A DNA stretch of 37,784 bases. Origin: Bacillota bacterium (GTDB lineage Bacteria > Bacillota > Clostridia > Peptostreptococcales > Anaerovoracaceae). The stretch covers positions 1 to 37,784 of the forward strand of contig JAFPZZ010000003.1 of NCBI GenBank assembly GCA_017417045.1, written 5' to 3'. The notes below the pieces were generated by a model. That model was not told the DNA's origin and did no database searches. It saw only the letters and a list, made by a program, of their open reading frames with translations. Both the position numbers and the translations under genes were made by a program. Below, one piece after another: positions 24,820-33,094 of the stretch (positions are counted from its first letter, which is position 1; each line of letters opens with the position of its first letter).

Positions 24820-25773
24820 ATGAGACCGGTAGTAGTCCTTCCGTTCAGTTCACAGGCCAAGGCATTCTGCGGCGAGGCGCGGCAGATGCTCACGGACGCC
24901 GGGTTCGAGCTGCGCTGCAACGAGAGCGGCGTGCGACCGGACGCTGAGGAGCTCAAGGAACTCCTTTCGGGAGCCTTCGCCGCCGTCGCAGGCACCGAGC
25001 AATATACGGCGGACGTTATCGGGTCAGCCAAGGACCTGAAGGCGCTCATACGCTTCGGCGTGGGCACCGACAACCTCGACCTCGATGCCCTGCGCAGGCA
25101 GGGCGTGAGCGTCGGGACTACGGCCAACTTCAATTCCGTAGCGGAATTCACGCTGACCCTGATGCTCGGCCTCATAAAGAACCTCCCAAGGCTCAACGCG
25201 GCCGCCAGGAACGGCCATTGGACCCGCTTCCCGATGAGGGAGCTCGGGGGCAAGACCGTAGGCCTGGTCGGCTTCGGCCGCATAGGTAGGAGGGTGAACG
25301 AGCTTCTGGCTGGCTTCGGCGCGGACGTGATCGTATACGATCCCTTCGTGGACGGTGAGACTGTCCGCAGTCTCGGAGCCGAGCCCGCCTCCCTGGAGGA
25401 GCTGCTCGAAAAGAGCGACATAGTCTCGCTGCACCTTCCCTATACCCCGGAGGTCAGGTACCTTATAGACGCTGAGGCCATAGCCCGTATGAAGGACGGC
25501 GCCTACCTTATAAACACGGCCCGCGGAGGGCTCTTGGATGAAAAGGCTCTCTACGACGCGCTGGTCAGCGGCAAGCTCAGCGGCGCCGCGCTGGACGTCT
25601 ACGAGACCGAGCCCGTGAGCGCGGACGATCCTCTCCTCGGCCTGGAGAACGCGGTCTTCACGCCGCACGCCTCGGCCCAGTCTCTGGAGACGAACTACAA
25701 CGGCAGCATCATCTGCGCCCAGTCCATAATCAGCGTCTTTAACGGCGGGGCCCCGGTCTATCCGGTGAAGTAG
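24820..25773 (+). CDS. D-isomer-specific 2-hydroxyacid dehydrogenase
   Basis: A 317-residue NAD(P)-dependent dehydrogenase of the D-2-hydroxyacid/phosphoglycerate family. The cofactor loop is VGFGRIGRRVNELL. Catalytic residues are R235 (NTARGGLLDE) and H283 (FTPHAS). It lacks the ACT domain of SerA and is not a second serine enzyme by context. The substrate may be a 2-keto/2-hydroxy acid such as glyoxylate or a sugar-derived keto acid. AGAGGTG precedes the ATG. It lies 94 bp after the kinase gene. Its 3' end has been duplicated together with the start region of the next gene (25742-25848). Confidence 0.9.
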   Translation: MRPVVVLPFSSQAKAFCGEARQMLTDAGFELRCNESGVRPDAEELKELLSGAFAAVAGTEQYTADVIGSAKDLKALIRFGVGTDNLDLDALRRQGVSVGTTANFNSVAEFTLTLMLGLIKNLPRLNAAARNGHWTRFPMRELGGKTVGLVGFGRIGRRVNELLAGFGADVIVYDPFVDGETVRSLGAEPASLEELLEKSDIVSLHLPYTPEVRYLIDAEAIARMKDGAYLINTARGGLLDEKALYDALVSGKLSGAALDVYETEPVSADDPLLGLENAVFTPHASAQSLETNYNGSIICAQSIISVFNGGAPVYPVK

Positions 25774-25848
25774 CTCAAGAAAACAGAGTATTCTACGGCG
25801 GAACCCCGGTCTGTTCGGCGAGGTAGCTCATGAAAAACAGGGTCTTTT
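25742..25848 (+). repeat. 53-bp tandem duplication across a gene junction
   Basis: Copy 1 (25742-25794) and copy 2 (25795-25848) both carry ACGGCGG..CCCCGGTCT, TCGG/CCGG, AGTAGCTCA or GGTAGCTCA, and GAAAA(A)CAG. Copy 1 holds the stop codon (TAG) of the dehydrogenase; copy 2 holds the MBL gene start (CTCATGAAAAACAGG, where copy 1 has CTCAAGAAAACAG). Several substitutions and one inserted A separate the copies. Confidence 0.8.
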
Positions 25849-26753
25849 ACAACGAAAAAATGAAGAAGTGGTTCGAGGGAGTGGAGGATCAGGGAAAGAT
25901 CTATCCCGAGACCGATCCCTTCCATACGGTGTTCCGCTTCGCCGACAACGTCTACAGCCTCTACGAGGAGAACGTGAGCGGCGGCAGCGCCATGTGGATG
26001 CACCTCATAGACGGCCCCGAGAAGGCCCTCCTGGTGGACACCGGCGCGGGAATAGGCGACCTGAAGGCCCTGGTGAAAAAGCTCGTCGGGGACAAGGAGC
26101 TCTACGTGGTGAACACCCACGAGCACTGGGACCACGTCTTCGGCAACTTCCAGTTCGGCAGGGTCTACTGCCATCCCTACGCGGTGCCATGGATCACCGA
26201 CAGGTGCATGGGCCCGGACATCTGGGACCGCTTCCTCGACGAGAACGGCCGCGGAAAGAAGCGCAACTTCCGCAGGGAAGACTTCATAGGGACAAGGAAC
26301 TACGCGCTCTTCGTCTGCAATGACGGGGACGTCTTCGACCTCGGACAGGGCTATGAGCTCGAGGTCATATATACCCCCGGGCACGCGTCCGGCGGCATAA
26401 GTCTGCTCGACCCTCAGAGCAGGATACTTTTCACAGGGGGCATGCACAGCGACAACACAGTAATTTCCGGCATTAATGAATATTATCCCAATGAATGTAC
26501 GATAAATGCATTCCTCCACGGACTGGAGCGGCTTGAGCGTGACTTTTCGGGCAGCTTCGACAGGATCTTTGCAGGCCATGAGATAGTGCCCCTGGATGTC
26601 TCCTACATCCGGGATGAGATCGTGGCCTGCAGAGATGTCCTGGCGGACAGGAACTGCTACGAGGCCTCCTGGGAGACCGAGGGCGGCGGGCGCATGTACC
26701 GCCATATGGTCGGGGAGGCGGGGATACGCTTTACAGACAAGTCCTTCGGATAA
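25830..26753 (+). CDS. Metallo-beta-lactamase-fold hydrolase
   Basis: A 307-residue MBL-fold protein. The metal motif NTHEHWDHVFGN gives H97, H99, D101 and H102; a distal histidine is in TPGHASGG and another in FAGHEI. It resembles glyoxalase-II-like or lactonase-like hydrolases. No signal peptide is seen. The start lies in the second half of the tandem duplication, which also supplies the GAGGT binding site. It follows the dehydrogenase by 56 bp and lies before the transporter, so a hydrolytic role in the same pathway, for example lactone opening, is suggested but unproven. Confidence 0.85.
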   Translation: MKNRVFYNEKMKKWFEGVEDQGKIYPETDPFHTVFRFADNVYSLYEENVSGGSAMWMHLIDGPEKALLVDTGAGIGDLKALVKKLVGDKELYVVNTHEHWDHVFGNFQFGRVYCHPYAVPWITDRCMGPDIWDRFLDENGRGKKRNFRREDFIGTRNYALFVCNDGDVFDLGQGYELEVIYTPGHASGGISLLDPQSRILFTGGMHSDNTVISGINEYYPNECTINAFLHGLERLERDFSGSFDRIFAGHEIVPLDVSYIRDEIVACRDVLADRNCYEASWETEGGGRMYRHMVGEAGIRFTDKSFG

Positions 26754-26830
26754 TAGTCGGTCACTCCGCCGAAAGGCGTAGAAATAGGGCAATCGCAATA
26801 ATCGTATAACTGAAAGGAAGAAGAGAAGAG

Positions 26831-28567
26831 ATGAAAAGATTCTTAGCACTGCTTCTTGCCATGGTAATGATCTTATCACTGGCATCATGCGGCGAGAAGA
26901 AGACTGAACCCGAACCGGTGGCTGAACCCAAGGTCCTCACATATTCAGTCTATACCGCCGCATCGAACGGATCCGCGCTCATCGCGACCGGCGGCACCGA
27001 CGGCCTCCTGACCGAGATGATAGCGGGCACCCTGTATGGATATCTGCCCGTGGACGGCAAGGCCATCATGTCCCCGATACTCGCGGACGGCGAGCCTGTC
27101 GACGTCAACGGAGACGGCAAGACCTGGAACATCAAGATCAGTCCGGACGCCAAGTTCTCCAACGGCGAAGCCATCAACGCGGATACCTTCATGTACACCT
27201 TCAAGATGGCGCTCGACCCGAAGCTCGTCCTGCCCAAGGTCAGCTCCCTCTGCTCCAACCACGTTACGATCAAGAACGCGACCGCTTACTACACCCAGGC
27301 CAGCACCGGCACTCCGGTCGACTGGGAGGACGTAGGCTTCAAGAAGGTCGACGACATGACCATCCAGGTCGAAGTCACCAGCAAGACCAACGCGGTGAAG
27401 ATCATGCGTCAGTTTGCGCAGGCCGGCTACGCCCCGCTGTATGAGCCCCTCTTCGAGGAATGCCTCAGCGCCGACAGGACCTCCACCACCTACGGCTCCG
27501 CTCCCGAAAGACTCATGACCGCAGGCCCCTTCAACCTCACCAACTGGGTAGTGGGCAACGTCCGTGAGTTCGAAAAGAACGAGAACTTCATAAGGGCCGA
27601 TCTGGTCAAGCTCGACAAGGTCGTACAGCTGGTCGTCGGAGACATCAACACCCGCGTCCAGATGTTCGAGAAGGGCGAGACCATGTACACCGACCTCGGC
27701 GTAGACGCGCTCGCCACCTACGGAGATGACCCGCGAGTCATCAAGTATCCCGGAAGGAACCCGTTCCAGATCGAGTTCAACACCGGACACACCACGACCA
27801 GGATCCTCGCGAACGAGAACTTCCGCAAGGCCCTGTACTACAGCGTCAACCGTACCGAACTCGCCGCCAACTGCGGACATGATCCCGGCACCGGCGTCAT
27901 CGGCTATAAGAGGCTCATAGACGAGCAGGGCACCACCTTCCGCGAAGTCGCGGACGCGGCCGGATACCTGCCGACAGTCGAAGAGGCGTACAACCCCGAT
28001 CTCGCCAAGCAGCTCTATGCTCAGGCGCTTGAAGAGGAAGGCCTCACCCATCTGACCCTGACTCTCCGCTGCGCTTCCGACGAGCATGAGCACCAGCTCA
28101 TCTCCGAGTACCTGCAGGAGAAGTGGAAGGAGATGTTCGATCTCGACCTGATCATCGAGTCCGAGCCCGGCGCCCAGATGAGGGCCAAGGTCAAGAACTG
28201 GAAGAACAATCCGGATTCCTACGAGATCGCCATCATGTTCTGGGATTACGGCGCGGGCGACTTCGACCCGATCACCTCCCTGATCGTCTATACCACCAAC
28301 TACAACAACCGCAACGCCCCCTACGGCTACGAGTACATCGAGTCCAAGTATGACGAGGCCGTCAGCGACGAGTACTCGCTCGATATGGACAAGCACGTAG
28401 AGCTCGCCATGGACATAGAGAAGTACATGATCGACCACGCCATCCTCGTTCCGCTCATGTACAAGCAGTACTACGGAATGGTAGCGGACAACGTCATCCT
28501 CCCCTACGGCGGCTACAGCCTTATGGGCAGCGGCTGGGGCTGGATGTGGGCTGACATCGAACAGTAA
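26831..28567 (+). CDS. Peptide/oligo-ligand ABC transporter substrate-binding lipoprotein (SBP family 5)
   Basis: A 578-residue extracytoplasmic binding protein of the OppA/DppA family. Residues 1-20 are a lipoprotein signal: basic MKR, a hydrophobic core and the lipobox LASC, with C20 lipidated. The remaining domain has the family's IKISPDAKFSNGEAINADTF start and FRKALYYSVNRTEL motifs. It delivers peptides or similar ligands to the permeases encoded next; the ligand is not predictable. A weak GAAGAG-type binding site lies upstream. Genes downstream encode the whole transporter, but a terminator at 28604 may lower expression of those parts relative to this one. Confidence 0.92.
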   Translation: MKRFLALLLAMVMILSLASCGEKKTEPEPVAEPKVLTYSVYTAASNGSALIATGGTDGLLTEMIAGTLYGYLPVDGKAIMSPILADGEPVDVNGDGKTWNIKISPDAKFSNGEAINADTFMYTFKMALDPKLVLPKVSSLCSNHVTIKNATAYYTQASTGTPVDWEDVGFKKVDDMTIQVEVTSKTNAVKIMRQFAQAGYAPLYEPLFEECLSADRTSTTYGSAPERLMTAGPFNLTNWVVGNVREFEKNENFIRADLVKLDKVVQLVVGDINTRVQMFEKGETMYTDLGVDALATYGDDPRVIKYPGRNPFQIEFNTGHTTTRILANENFRKALYYSVNRTELAANCGHDPGTGVIGYKRLIDEQGTTFREVADAAGYLPTVEEAYNPDLAKQLYAQALEEEGLTHLTLTLRCASDEHEHQLISEYLQEKWKEMFDLDLIIESEPGAQMRAKVKNWKNNPDSYEIAIMFWDYGAGDFDPITSLIVYTTNYNNRNAPYGYEYIESKYDEAVSDEYSLDMDKHVELAMDIEKYMIDHAILVPLMYKQYYGMVADNVILPYGGYSLMGSGWGWMWADIEQ

Positions 28568-28603
28568 GCCCTTCCTGACAGCTCAGGAAAAAATGCATAG
28601 TGT

Positions 28604-28637
28604 AAGGCGGGCCGCCTAAAGCCGCCCGCCTTTCTTT
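28604..28637 (+). terminator. Probable partial terminator after the substrate-binding protein gene
   Basis: AAGGCGGGC (28604-28612) pairs with GCCCGCCTT (28624-28632) and is followed by TCTTT. Such a site between a binding-protein gene and its permease genes usually gives partial readthrough and unequal protein levels. Confidence 0.65.
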
Positions 28638-28648
28638 GGATAATCGGA

Positions 28649-28713
28649 GCGGCTTTGGACATCCGCTGTTTCAAAGCCGCAGAAAACAGAGCCGCGGCCC
28701 GGCCGGCCGCGGC
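28649..28713 (+). repeat. Two strong hairpins between the binding protein and permease genes
   Basis: GCGGCTTTG (28649-28657) pairs perfectly with CAAAGCCGC (28672-28680); GCCGCGGCC (28691-28699) pairs perfectly with GGCCGCGGC (28705-28713). The second ends 19 bp before the permease ATG. They may stabilise mRNA ends after processing. Confidence 0.55.
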
Positions 28714-28732
28714 ATACCCAAAAAGGAAAGCC

Positions 28733-29689
28733 ATGGGAAAATACGTACTCAAAAGAGTCGGTTTGATGGTGCTTTCGCTGTTTATCATCATCAGCGTGGC
28801 GTTTTTCGCGCTGCGGCTGATACCGGGCGGGCCCTACGACGACGACCCGGATCTGGCCCCGGAGGCGCAGGCCGCCCTCATAGCCAGAATGAATCTCGAC
28901 AAGCCCCTGCCGGTACAGTACGCCCTGTTCATAAAAGGCGTGCTTCTTGAAAACAACTGGGGAGCTTCGCTCAAACTCAGACCGGGCATATCGGCCTTCG
29001 ACATCATAAAGGAGAGGGTCCCCGCGACCATGCTCCTGAACATCATGTCCCTTCTGATATCGCTGCCTCTCGGGATACTCGCGGGCACGCTTGCCGCGCT
29101 CTACAAGAGCAAATGGCCGGACGCCCTGATATCGGTGCTGGTCATACTCTGCATATCGGTTCCGTCGTTCATATTCGCGACGCTGCTTCAATACTTCCCG
29201 GCGTACAGGTGGGAGCTCTTCCCCCTGCTGTACAACGCCACAGGAAACGCCGCCGCGCGCTTCAAGTCCATGATACTTCCGGTCATGGCCCTGTCCTTCG
29301 GGCCTATCGCGACCGTCTGCAGGTATCTTCGCGGCGAGCTCATAGAGACGCTTTCTTCCGAATACATGCTCCTGGCCCGAACCAAGGGCCTCAAGAGAGC
29401 TCAGGCCATCGCGCGCCACGCCTTCAGGAATTCATGCGTGCCGCTGGCCAATATAATCATCCCCATGTTCACCAACATCATGGGTGGATCTCTGGTCGTC
29501 GAGACCCTCTTCTCCGTGCCAGGCATAGGCACCCTCATAGTCGACTCGATAAACACGAGGGACTACACGGTGACCATGGGCGCGCTGCTGTTCTACTCCT
29601 TCATTTCCGTATTGACCATCCTGATCGTCGACCTGTCCTACGGCCTGATCGATCCGAGGATAAGACTGGGGGCGAAGGGCAATGAGTAA
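28733..29689 (+). CDS. ABC transporter permease, OppB/DppB type
   Basis: A 318-residue integral membrane permease with about six helices. The start KYVLKRVGLMVLSLFIIISVAFFALRLIPGGP is the OppB/DppB N-terminal helix. The EAA-like loop is SEYMLLARTKGLKRAQAIARHAFRNS, which contacts the ATPases. The frame is open upstream to 28655, but ATG 28733 is preceded by AAAGGAAAG and aligns with the family start. The stop overlaps the start of the next permease gene by 8 bp, so the two are coupled. Works as a heterodimer with the OppC-like partner. Confidence 0.92.
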   Translation: MGKYVLKRVGLMVLSLFIIISVAFFALRLIPGGPYDDDPDLAPEAQAALIARMNLDKPLPVQYALFIKGVLLENNWGASLKLRPGISAFDIIKERVPATMLLNIMSLLISLPLGILAGTLAALYKSKWPDALISVLVILCISVPSFIFATLLQYFPAYRWELFPLLYNATGNAAARFKSMILPVMALSFGPIATVCRYLRGELIETLSSEYMLLARTKGLKRAQAIARHAFRNSCVPLANIIIPMFTNIMGGSLVVETLFSVPGIGTLIVDSINTRDYTVTMGALLFYSFISVLTILIVDLSYGLIDPRIRLGAKGNE

Positions 29690-30842
29690 CAGGATCTACG
29701 ACCTCAAAAACCTGCCGCCCGAGATACTGGACATCCCCGAGGAGAAGTTCAGGGAGGTCCCAAAGGCGGATCACGTCATGGACGCTGAGTTCGAGACCGT
29801 CGCAAGGGGCTTCTTCAAGGACGCCCTGTTCAGGCTCAGCCGCAATAAGGCGGCCGTAGCCGCTTTCGTCATACTCGTCGTCCTCATATTCATGGCCATA
29901 GCGGGCCCGGCGATGTCTCCGTACTCCTTCAACCAGCAGTTCACGGAATACACCTTCATGCCGCCGCGGGTCCAGGGGCTCGAAAAACTCGGCATACTCG
30001 ACGGCAGCTATACGCTCAAGAACCGCGCTCTTGACAGCCTGAGCGACAGCTCCAAATATCCCAACGACTGCATCATAAGCTACGGCAACGAGCGGACGGT
30101 CAGGGGGACCACGCTCGTCGACGTCAAGGTCAACTATTACAAATACGTAGGCGCCGAGGACAAATACTTCTGGCTCGGCACCGACGAGCTCGGCAGGGAC
30201 CAGTGGGCCAGGCTCTGGAGGGGCACGAGGGTGTCCCTGATAATAGCCTTCGCGGCCGTGCTCTCCGACGTCGTCATAGGCGTGGTATACGGCGCCATAG
30301 CGGGCTATTACGGGGGCAGGCTGGACCTTATCATGATGCGCGTGTGCGACATCATCAACGCCTTCCCCAACGTCGTAATATGCACCATCTTCATACTGGT
30401 CTTCGGCTCCGGCATGCGCGCAATGATAATGGCGTTGGTCGTCAGGGGCTGGATACCCACGGCGAGGATGATAAGGTCGCAGTTCCTGCGCTTTCGGGGC
30501 CGCGAATACGTCATGGCGGCCCAGACCATGGGCGTCCCCAACAGGGCGCTGATCTTCCGCCACATACTTCCGAATTCGATAGGCCCTATCATCACGAGGA
30601 CCATGATAGCCATCCCCGACGCGATATTCATGGAATCCTTCATGGCTTACATAGGGCTCGGGCTCGCGCCTCCGGAGCCGTCCATAGGAACGCTGCTCTC
30701 CAGGGGGCAGAGGGTCCTTATGCAGTACCCGCACCTGACGCTTTTCCCCGCGCTCACGATATCGATCCTGATGATAGCCTTCAACCTGTTCGGAAACGGG
30801 CTGAGGGACGCGCTGGATCCGACCCAGCGCGGGCTGGACTAA
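29682..30842 (+). CDS. ABC transporter permease, OppC/DppC type
   Basis: A 386-residue permease. After an N-terminal cytoplasmic tail and first helix (FVILVVLIFMAIAGPA), an insertion of about 90 residues (about 82-165) faces outside, as in the longer OppC forms of Bacillota. The core has GTDELGRDQWARLWRG and the EAA motif RGREYVMAAQTMGVPNRALI. The end is FNLFGNGLRDALDP, the C-terminal hallmark. It follows OppB with an 8-bp overlap and is followed by the ATPase gene after 10 bp. Confidence 0.92.
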   Translation: MSNRIYDLKNLPPEILDIPEEKFREVPKADHVMDAEFETVARGFFKDALFRLSRNKAAVAAFVILVVLIFMAIAGPAMSPYSFNQQFTEYTFMPPRVQGLEKLGILDGSYTLKNRALDSLSDSSKYPNDCIISYGNERTVRGTTLVDVKVNYYKYVGAEDKYFWLGTDELGRDQWARLWRGTRVSLIIAFAAVLSDVVIGVVYGAIAGYYGGRLDLIMMRVCDIINAFPNVVICTIFILVFGSGMRAMIMALVVRGWIPTARMIRSQFLRFRGREYVMAAQTMGVPNRALIFRHILPNSIGPIITRTMIAIPDAIFMESFMAYIGLGLAPPEPSIGTLLSRGQRVLMQYPHLTLFPALTISILMIAFNLFGNGLRDALDPTQRGLD

Positions 30843-30852
30843 GGAGGCCGCT

Positions 30853-31890
30853 GTGGATAACGACCTGATATTATCTGTAAACGACCTTTCGGTATCCTTC
30901 AAGACGATCAACGGCATGGTAAGGGCCGTGCGTGGGGTCAGCTTTGACCTGCGCCGCGGCGAGACCGTGGCCATAGTAGGCGAGTCCGGCTCCGGAAAAT
31001 CCGTCACCATAAAGGCCGTCATGGGCATACTCGCGGGCAACGCCGTCATAGACGGCGGGTCCATAATGTACGGCGGCAGGGACCTTCTCAAGGCCAGCGA
31101 GAAGGATTACCAGGATATAAGGGGCTCGCGCATAGGGCTGATCTTCCAGGACCCGCTCTCCGCGCTCAACCCCATAATGAAGATAGGCAAGCAGATCACG
31201 GAGGCGCTCAAGCTCACCGACCCGAAGATGAGCAAGGCCGACGCCAGGAAAAAGGCCGTCGCGCTCATGGAATCCGTCGGCATCACCGACGCCGACAGAA
31301 GGTTCGACCAGTACCCCTTCCAGTTCTCCGGCGGCATGAGGCAGCGCGTGGTCATAGCCATAGCTCTGGCCAGGGACCCCGAGATCCTTATCTGTGACGA
31401 GCCCACTACGGCGCTCGACGTTACCGTCCAGGCGAGGATACTCGACCTCATAAACGAGATAAAAAAGGAGAGGAAGCTCTCCGTCATCTTCATAACCCAC
31501 GACATGGGCGTCGTAGCCAACGTCGCGGACCGCATCAATGTCATGTACGCGGGACGCATAGTCGAAAAGGGCACTGCCGACGAGATATTCTTCGAGCCGG
31601 CCCATCCCTACACCCAGGCCCTGCTCGCGGCCATGCCTGACCTCGAGACCTCGGAGCGCCTCATGAGCATACCTGGGACTCCTCCTAACATGATATATCC
31701 GCCCAAGGGAGACGCCTTCGCGGAGAGGAACGCCCACGCCCTTGAGATAGACTTCGAAGAGGAGCCGCCTTATTTCAAGATAAGCGACACCCACTACGCC
31801 GCCACCTGGGCCCTGCATCCCAAGGCCCCGCGCCGCGAGATGCCCGAAGTGCTCAGAAACCGTATCGCCAGGATCAAGGAGGAAGCATGA
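30853..31890 (+). CDS. ABC transporter ATP-binding protein, OppD/DppD type
   Basis: A 345-residue ATPase that powers the importer. Walker A is GESGSGKS (43-50), the Q-loop lies in GLIFQDPLSALNP, the signature is FSGGMRQRV, Walker B is EILICDEPTTALDV, and the switch is ITHDMGVV. The start is GTG at 30853 with AAGGAGG 5 nt upstream. The C-terminal extension of typical OppD (cysteine cluster G-C-x-F-x-x-R-C) has no cysteines here (GDAFAERNAHAL), so an iron-sulphur site is not expected. The stop overlaps the OppF start by an ATGA. Confidence 0.94.
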   Translation: MDNDLILSVNDLSVSFKTINGMVRAVRGVSFDLRRGETVAIVGESGSGKSVTIKAVMGILAGNAVIDGGSIMYGGRDLLKASEKDYQDIRGSRIGLIFQDPLSALNPIMKIGKQITEALKLTDPKMSKADARKKAVALMESVGITDADRRFDQYPFQFSGGMRQRVVIAIALARDPEILICDEPTTALDVTVQARILDLINEIKKERKLSVIFITHDMGVVANVADRINVMYAGRIVEKGTADEIFFEPAHPYTQALLAAMPDLETSERLMSIPGTPPNMIYPPKGDAFAERNAHALEIDFEEEPPYFKISDTHYAATWALHPKAPRREMPEVLRNRIARIKEEA

Positions 31891-32834
31891 TGCCCGATGA
31901 ACGCGTCCCTCTTCTGGAGGTAGAACATCTCAAAATGACTTTCACCTCGGGCAAGGGGGCAAAGAAAGTCGTAGTCAACGCTATAAACGACAACTCCTTC
32001 TCTATATATGAAGGCGAGACCTTCGGCCTGGTCGGAGAGAGCGGATGCGGCAAGACCACCACGGGACGCGCCATAATCCGCCTCTACGACCCGACGTCCG
32101 GCACCATGCGCTTCATGGGCCGCGACATCAGCGGGCCCATGACGAAGGAGCTGCGCCACTTCCTGACCGACAACATAGCGATGATCTTCCAGGATCCAAT
32201 AGACTCGCTCAATCCCCGCATGACGGTCGAGGAGATAGTCGCGGAAGGCCTTAAATACCACGGCGTAAACGACCCCGCCGAGCGCAGGGAGATAGTCCTG
32301 GACATGCTGGCCAAGGTCGGCCTGACCAAGGAGCACGCCAGCCGCTATCCCCACGAATTCTCCGGCGGTCAGCGCCAGAGGGTCGGCATAGCCAGGGCCC
32401 TCGTGGTAAAACCCAAGCTCATAATAGCCGACGAGCCCGTCTCCGCGCTCGACGTCTCCATCCAGGCGCAGGTCATAAACCTTCTGAACGACCTGAAGAA
32501 GGAGCTCGGGCTGACCATCATGTTCATAGCCCACGACCTCAGCGTCGTGAAGTACTTCTCGACCCGCGTCGCCGTCATGTACTACGGCAAGATAGTCGAG
32601 ATGGCGCCCTCCGATGAGCTCTACCGCCATCCGCTGCATCCCTACACCAGGGCGCTGCTCTCGGCGGTCCCGCAGCCCAATCCCAGGCTTGAAAAGCAGC
32701 GCAAGAGGCTGACCTACGACCCGGCGAAGGACCACATCGAGACCGGCGAGGAGCGAGAGATGCGCGAGATACTTCCGGAGCACTTCGTATACTGCAACAG
32801 CGCCGAGCTCGAGGAGTACAAAAAGCTGATTTAA
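31887..32834 (+). CDS. ABC transporter ATP-binding protein, OppF/DppF type
   Basis: A 315-residue ATPase, the second motor of the importer. Walker A is GESGCGKTT (50-58), the Q-loop region AMIFQDPIDSLNPRM, signature SGGQRQRVG, Walker B KLIIADEPVSALDVS, and switch IAHDLSVV. The C-terminal part matches the OppF extension (HPYTRALLSAVPQPN). Start ATG 31887 overlaps the OppD stop; a second ATG follows at 31890. Last gene of the transporter set; the structured element copy B starts 7 bp after the stop. Confidence 0.94.
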   Translation: MMPDERVPLLEVEHLKMTFTSGKGAKKVVVNAINDNSFSIYEGETFGLVGESGCGKTTTGRAIIRLYDPTSGTMRFMGRDISGPMTKELRHFLTDNIAMIFQDPIDSLNPRMTVEEIVAEGLKYHGVNDPAERREIVLDMLAKVGLTKEHASRYPHEFSGGQRQRVGIARALVVKPKLIIADEPVSALDVSIQAQVINLLNDLKKELGLTIMFIAHDLSVVKYFSTRVAVMYYGKIVEMAPSDELYRHPLHPYTRALLSAVPQPNPRLEKQRKRLTYDPAKDHIETGEEREMREILPEHFVYCNSAELEEYKKLI

Positions 32835-32840
32835 AGTAAT

Positions 32841-32997
32841 AAAATCACCCGCATATATGCAAGGCGGCACTTTGCCGGAGCGTAGTCGAGACTCAAGGAC
32901 GGCGTTTGAAGCGCGTATTCAGAGCGCTGAAAACGACGGACGCAGAGGCTCAGCGTGAAGCGCGGAGGCGTGCCGCAGGCATATATGCGGGTATTTT
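32841..32997. ncRNA. Structured intergenic element, copy B (candidate RNA or bidirectional terminator)
   Basis: The second copy of the element at 8721-8880. The outer stem is AAAAT (32841-32845) plus ACCCGCATATATGC (32847-32860) with GCATATATGCGGGT (32979-32992) plus ATTTT (32993-32997). Inside are GCGGCAC/GTGCCGC (32864-32870 with 32970-32976), GCC/GGC (32874-32876 with 32967-32969) across a TTT bulge, GCGTTT/AAGCGC (32902-32907 with 32958-32963), TTCAG/CTGAA (32918-32931) and ACGC/GCGT (32940-32956) around a 9-nt loop. The core 32878-32900 is identical over 23 nt to copy A. Several helix positions differ from copy A but still pair. It lies between the plus-strand transporter operon and the minus-strand lipoprotein gene. 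Confidence 0.6.
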
Positions 32998-33094
32998 GTT
33001 GTCTTGAATACTGTTTTTTATTCCCAGATCGGGCCCGGCGTCGTATGCGCCTGTCAGGTCTTGTTGTCAGCCGGTCCAGCGCTGCCGATGCATT

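Noticed and set aside
26945..28438. Long minus-strand open frame (497 codons) opposite the substrate-binding protein gene
   Set aside because: It mirrors a clear SBP family 5 gene; GC-rich codons often leave antisense frames open. The predicted protein has no recognisable domain. The same reasoning applies to other long antisense frames such as 29601-31091.
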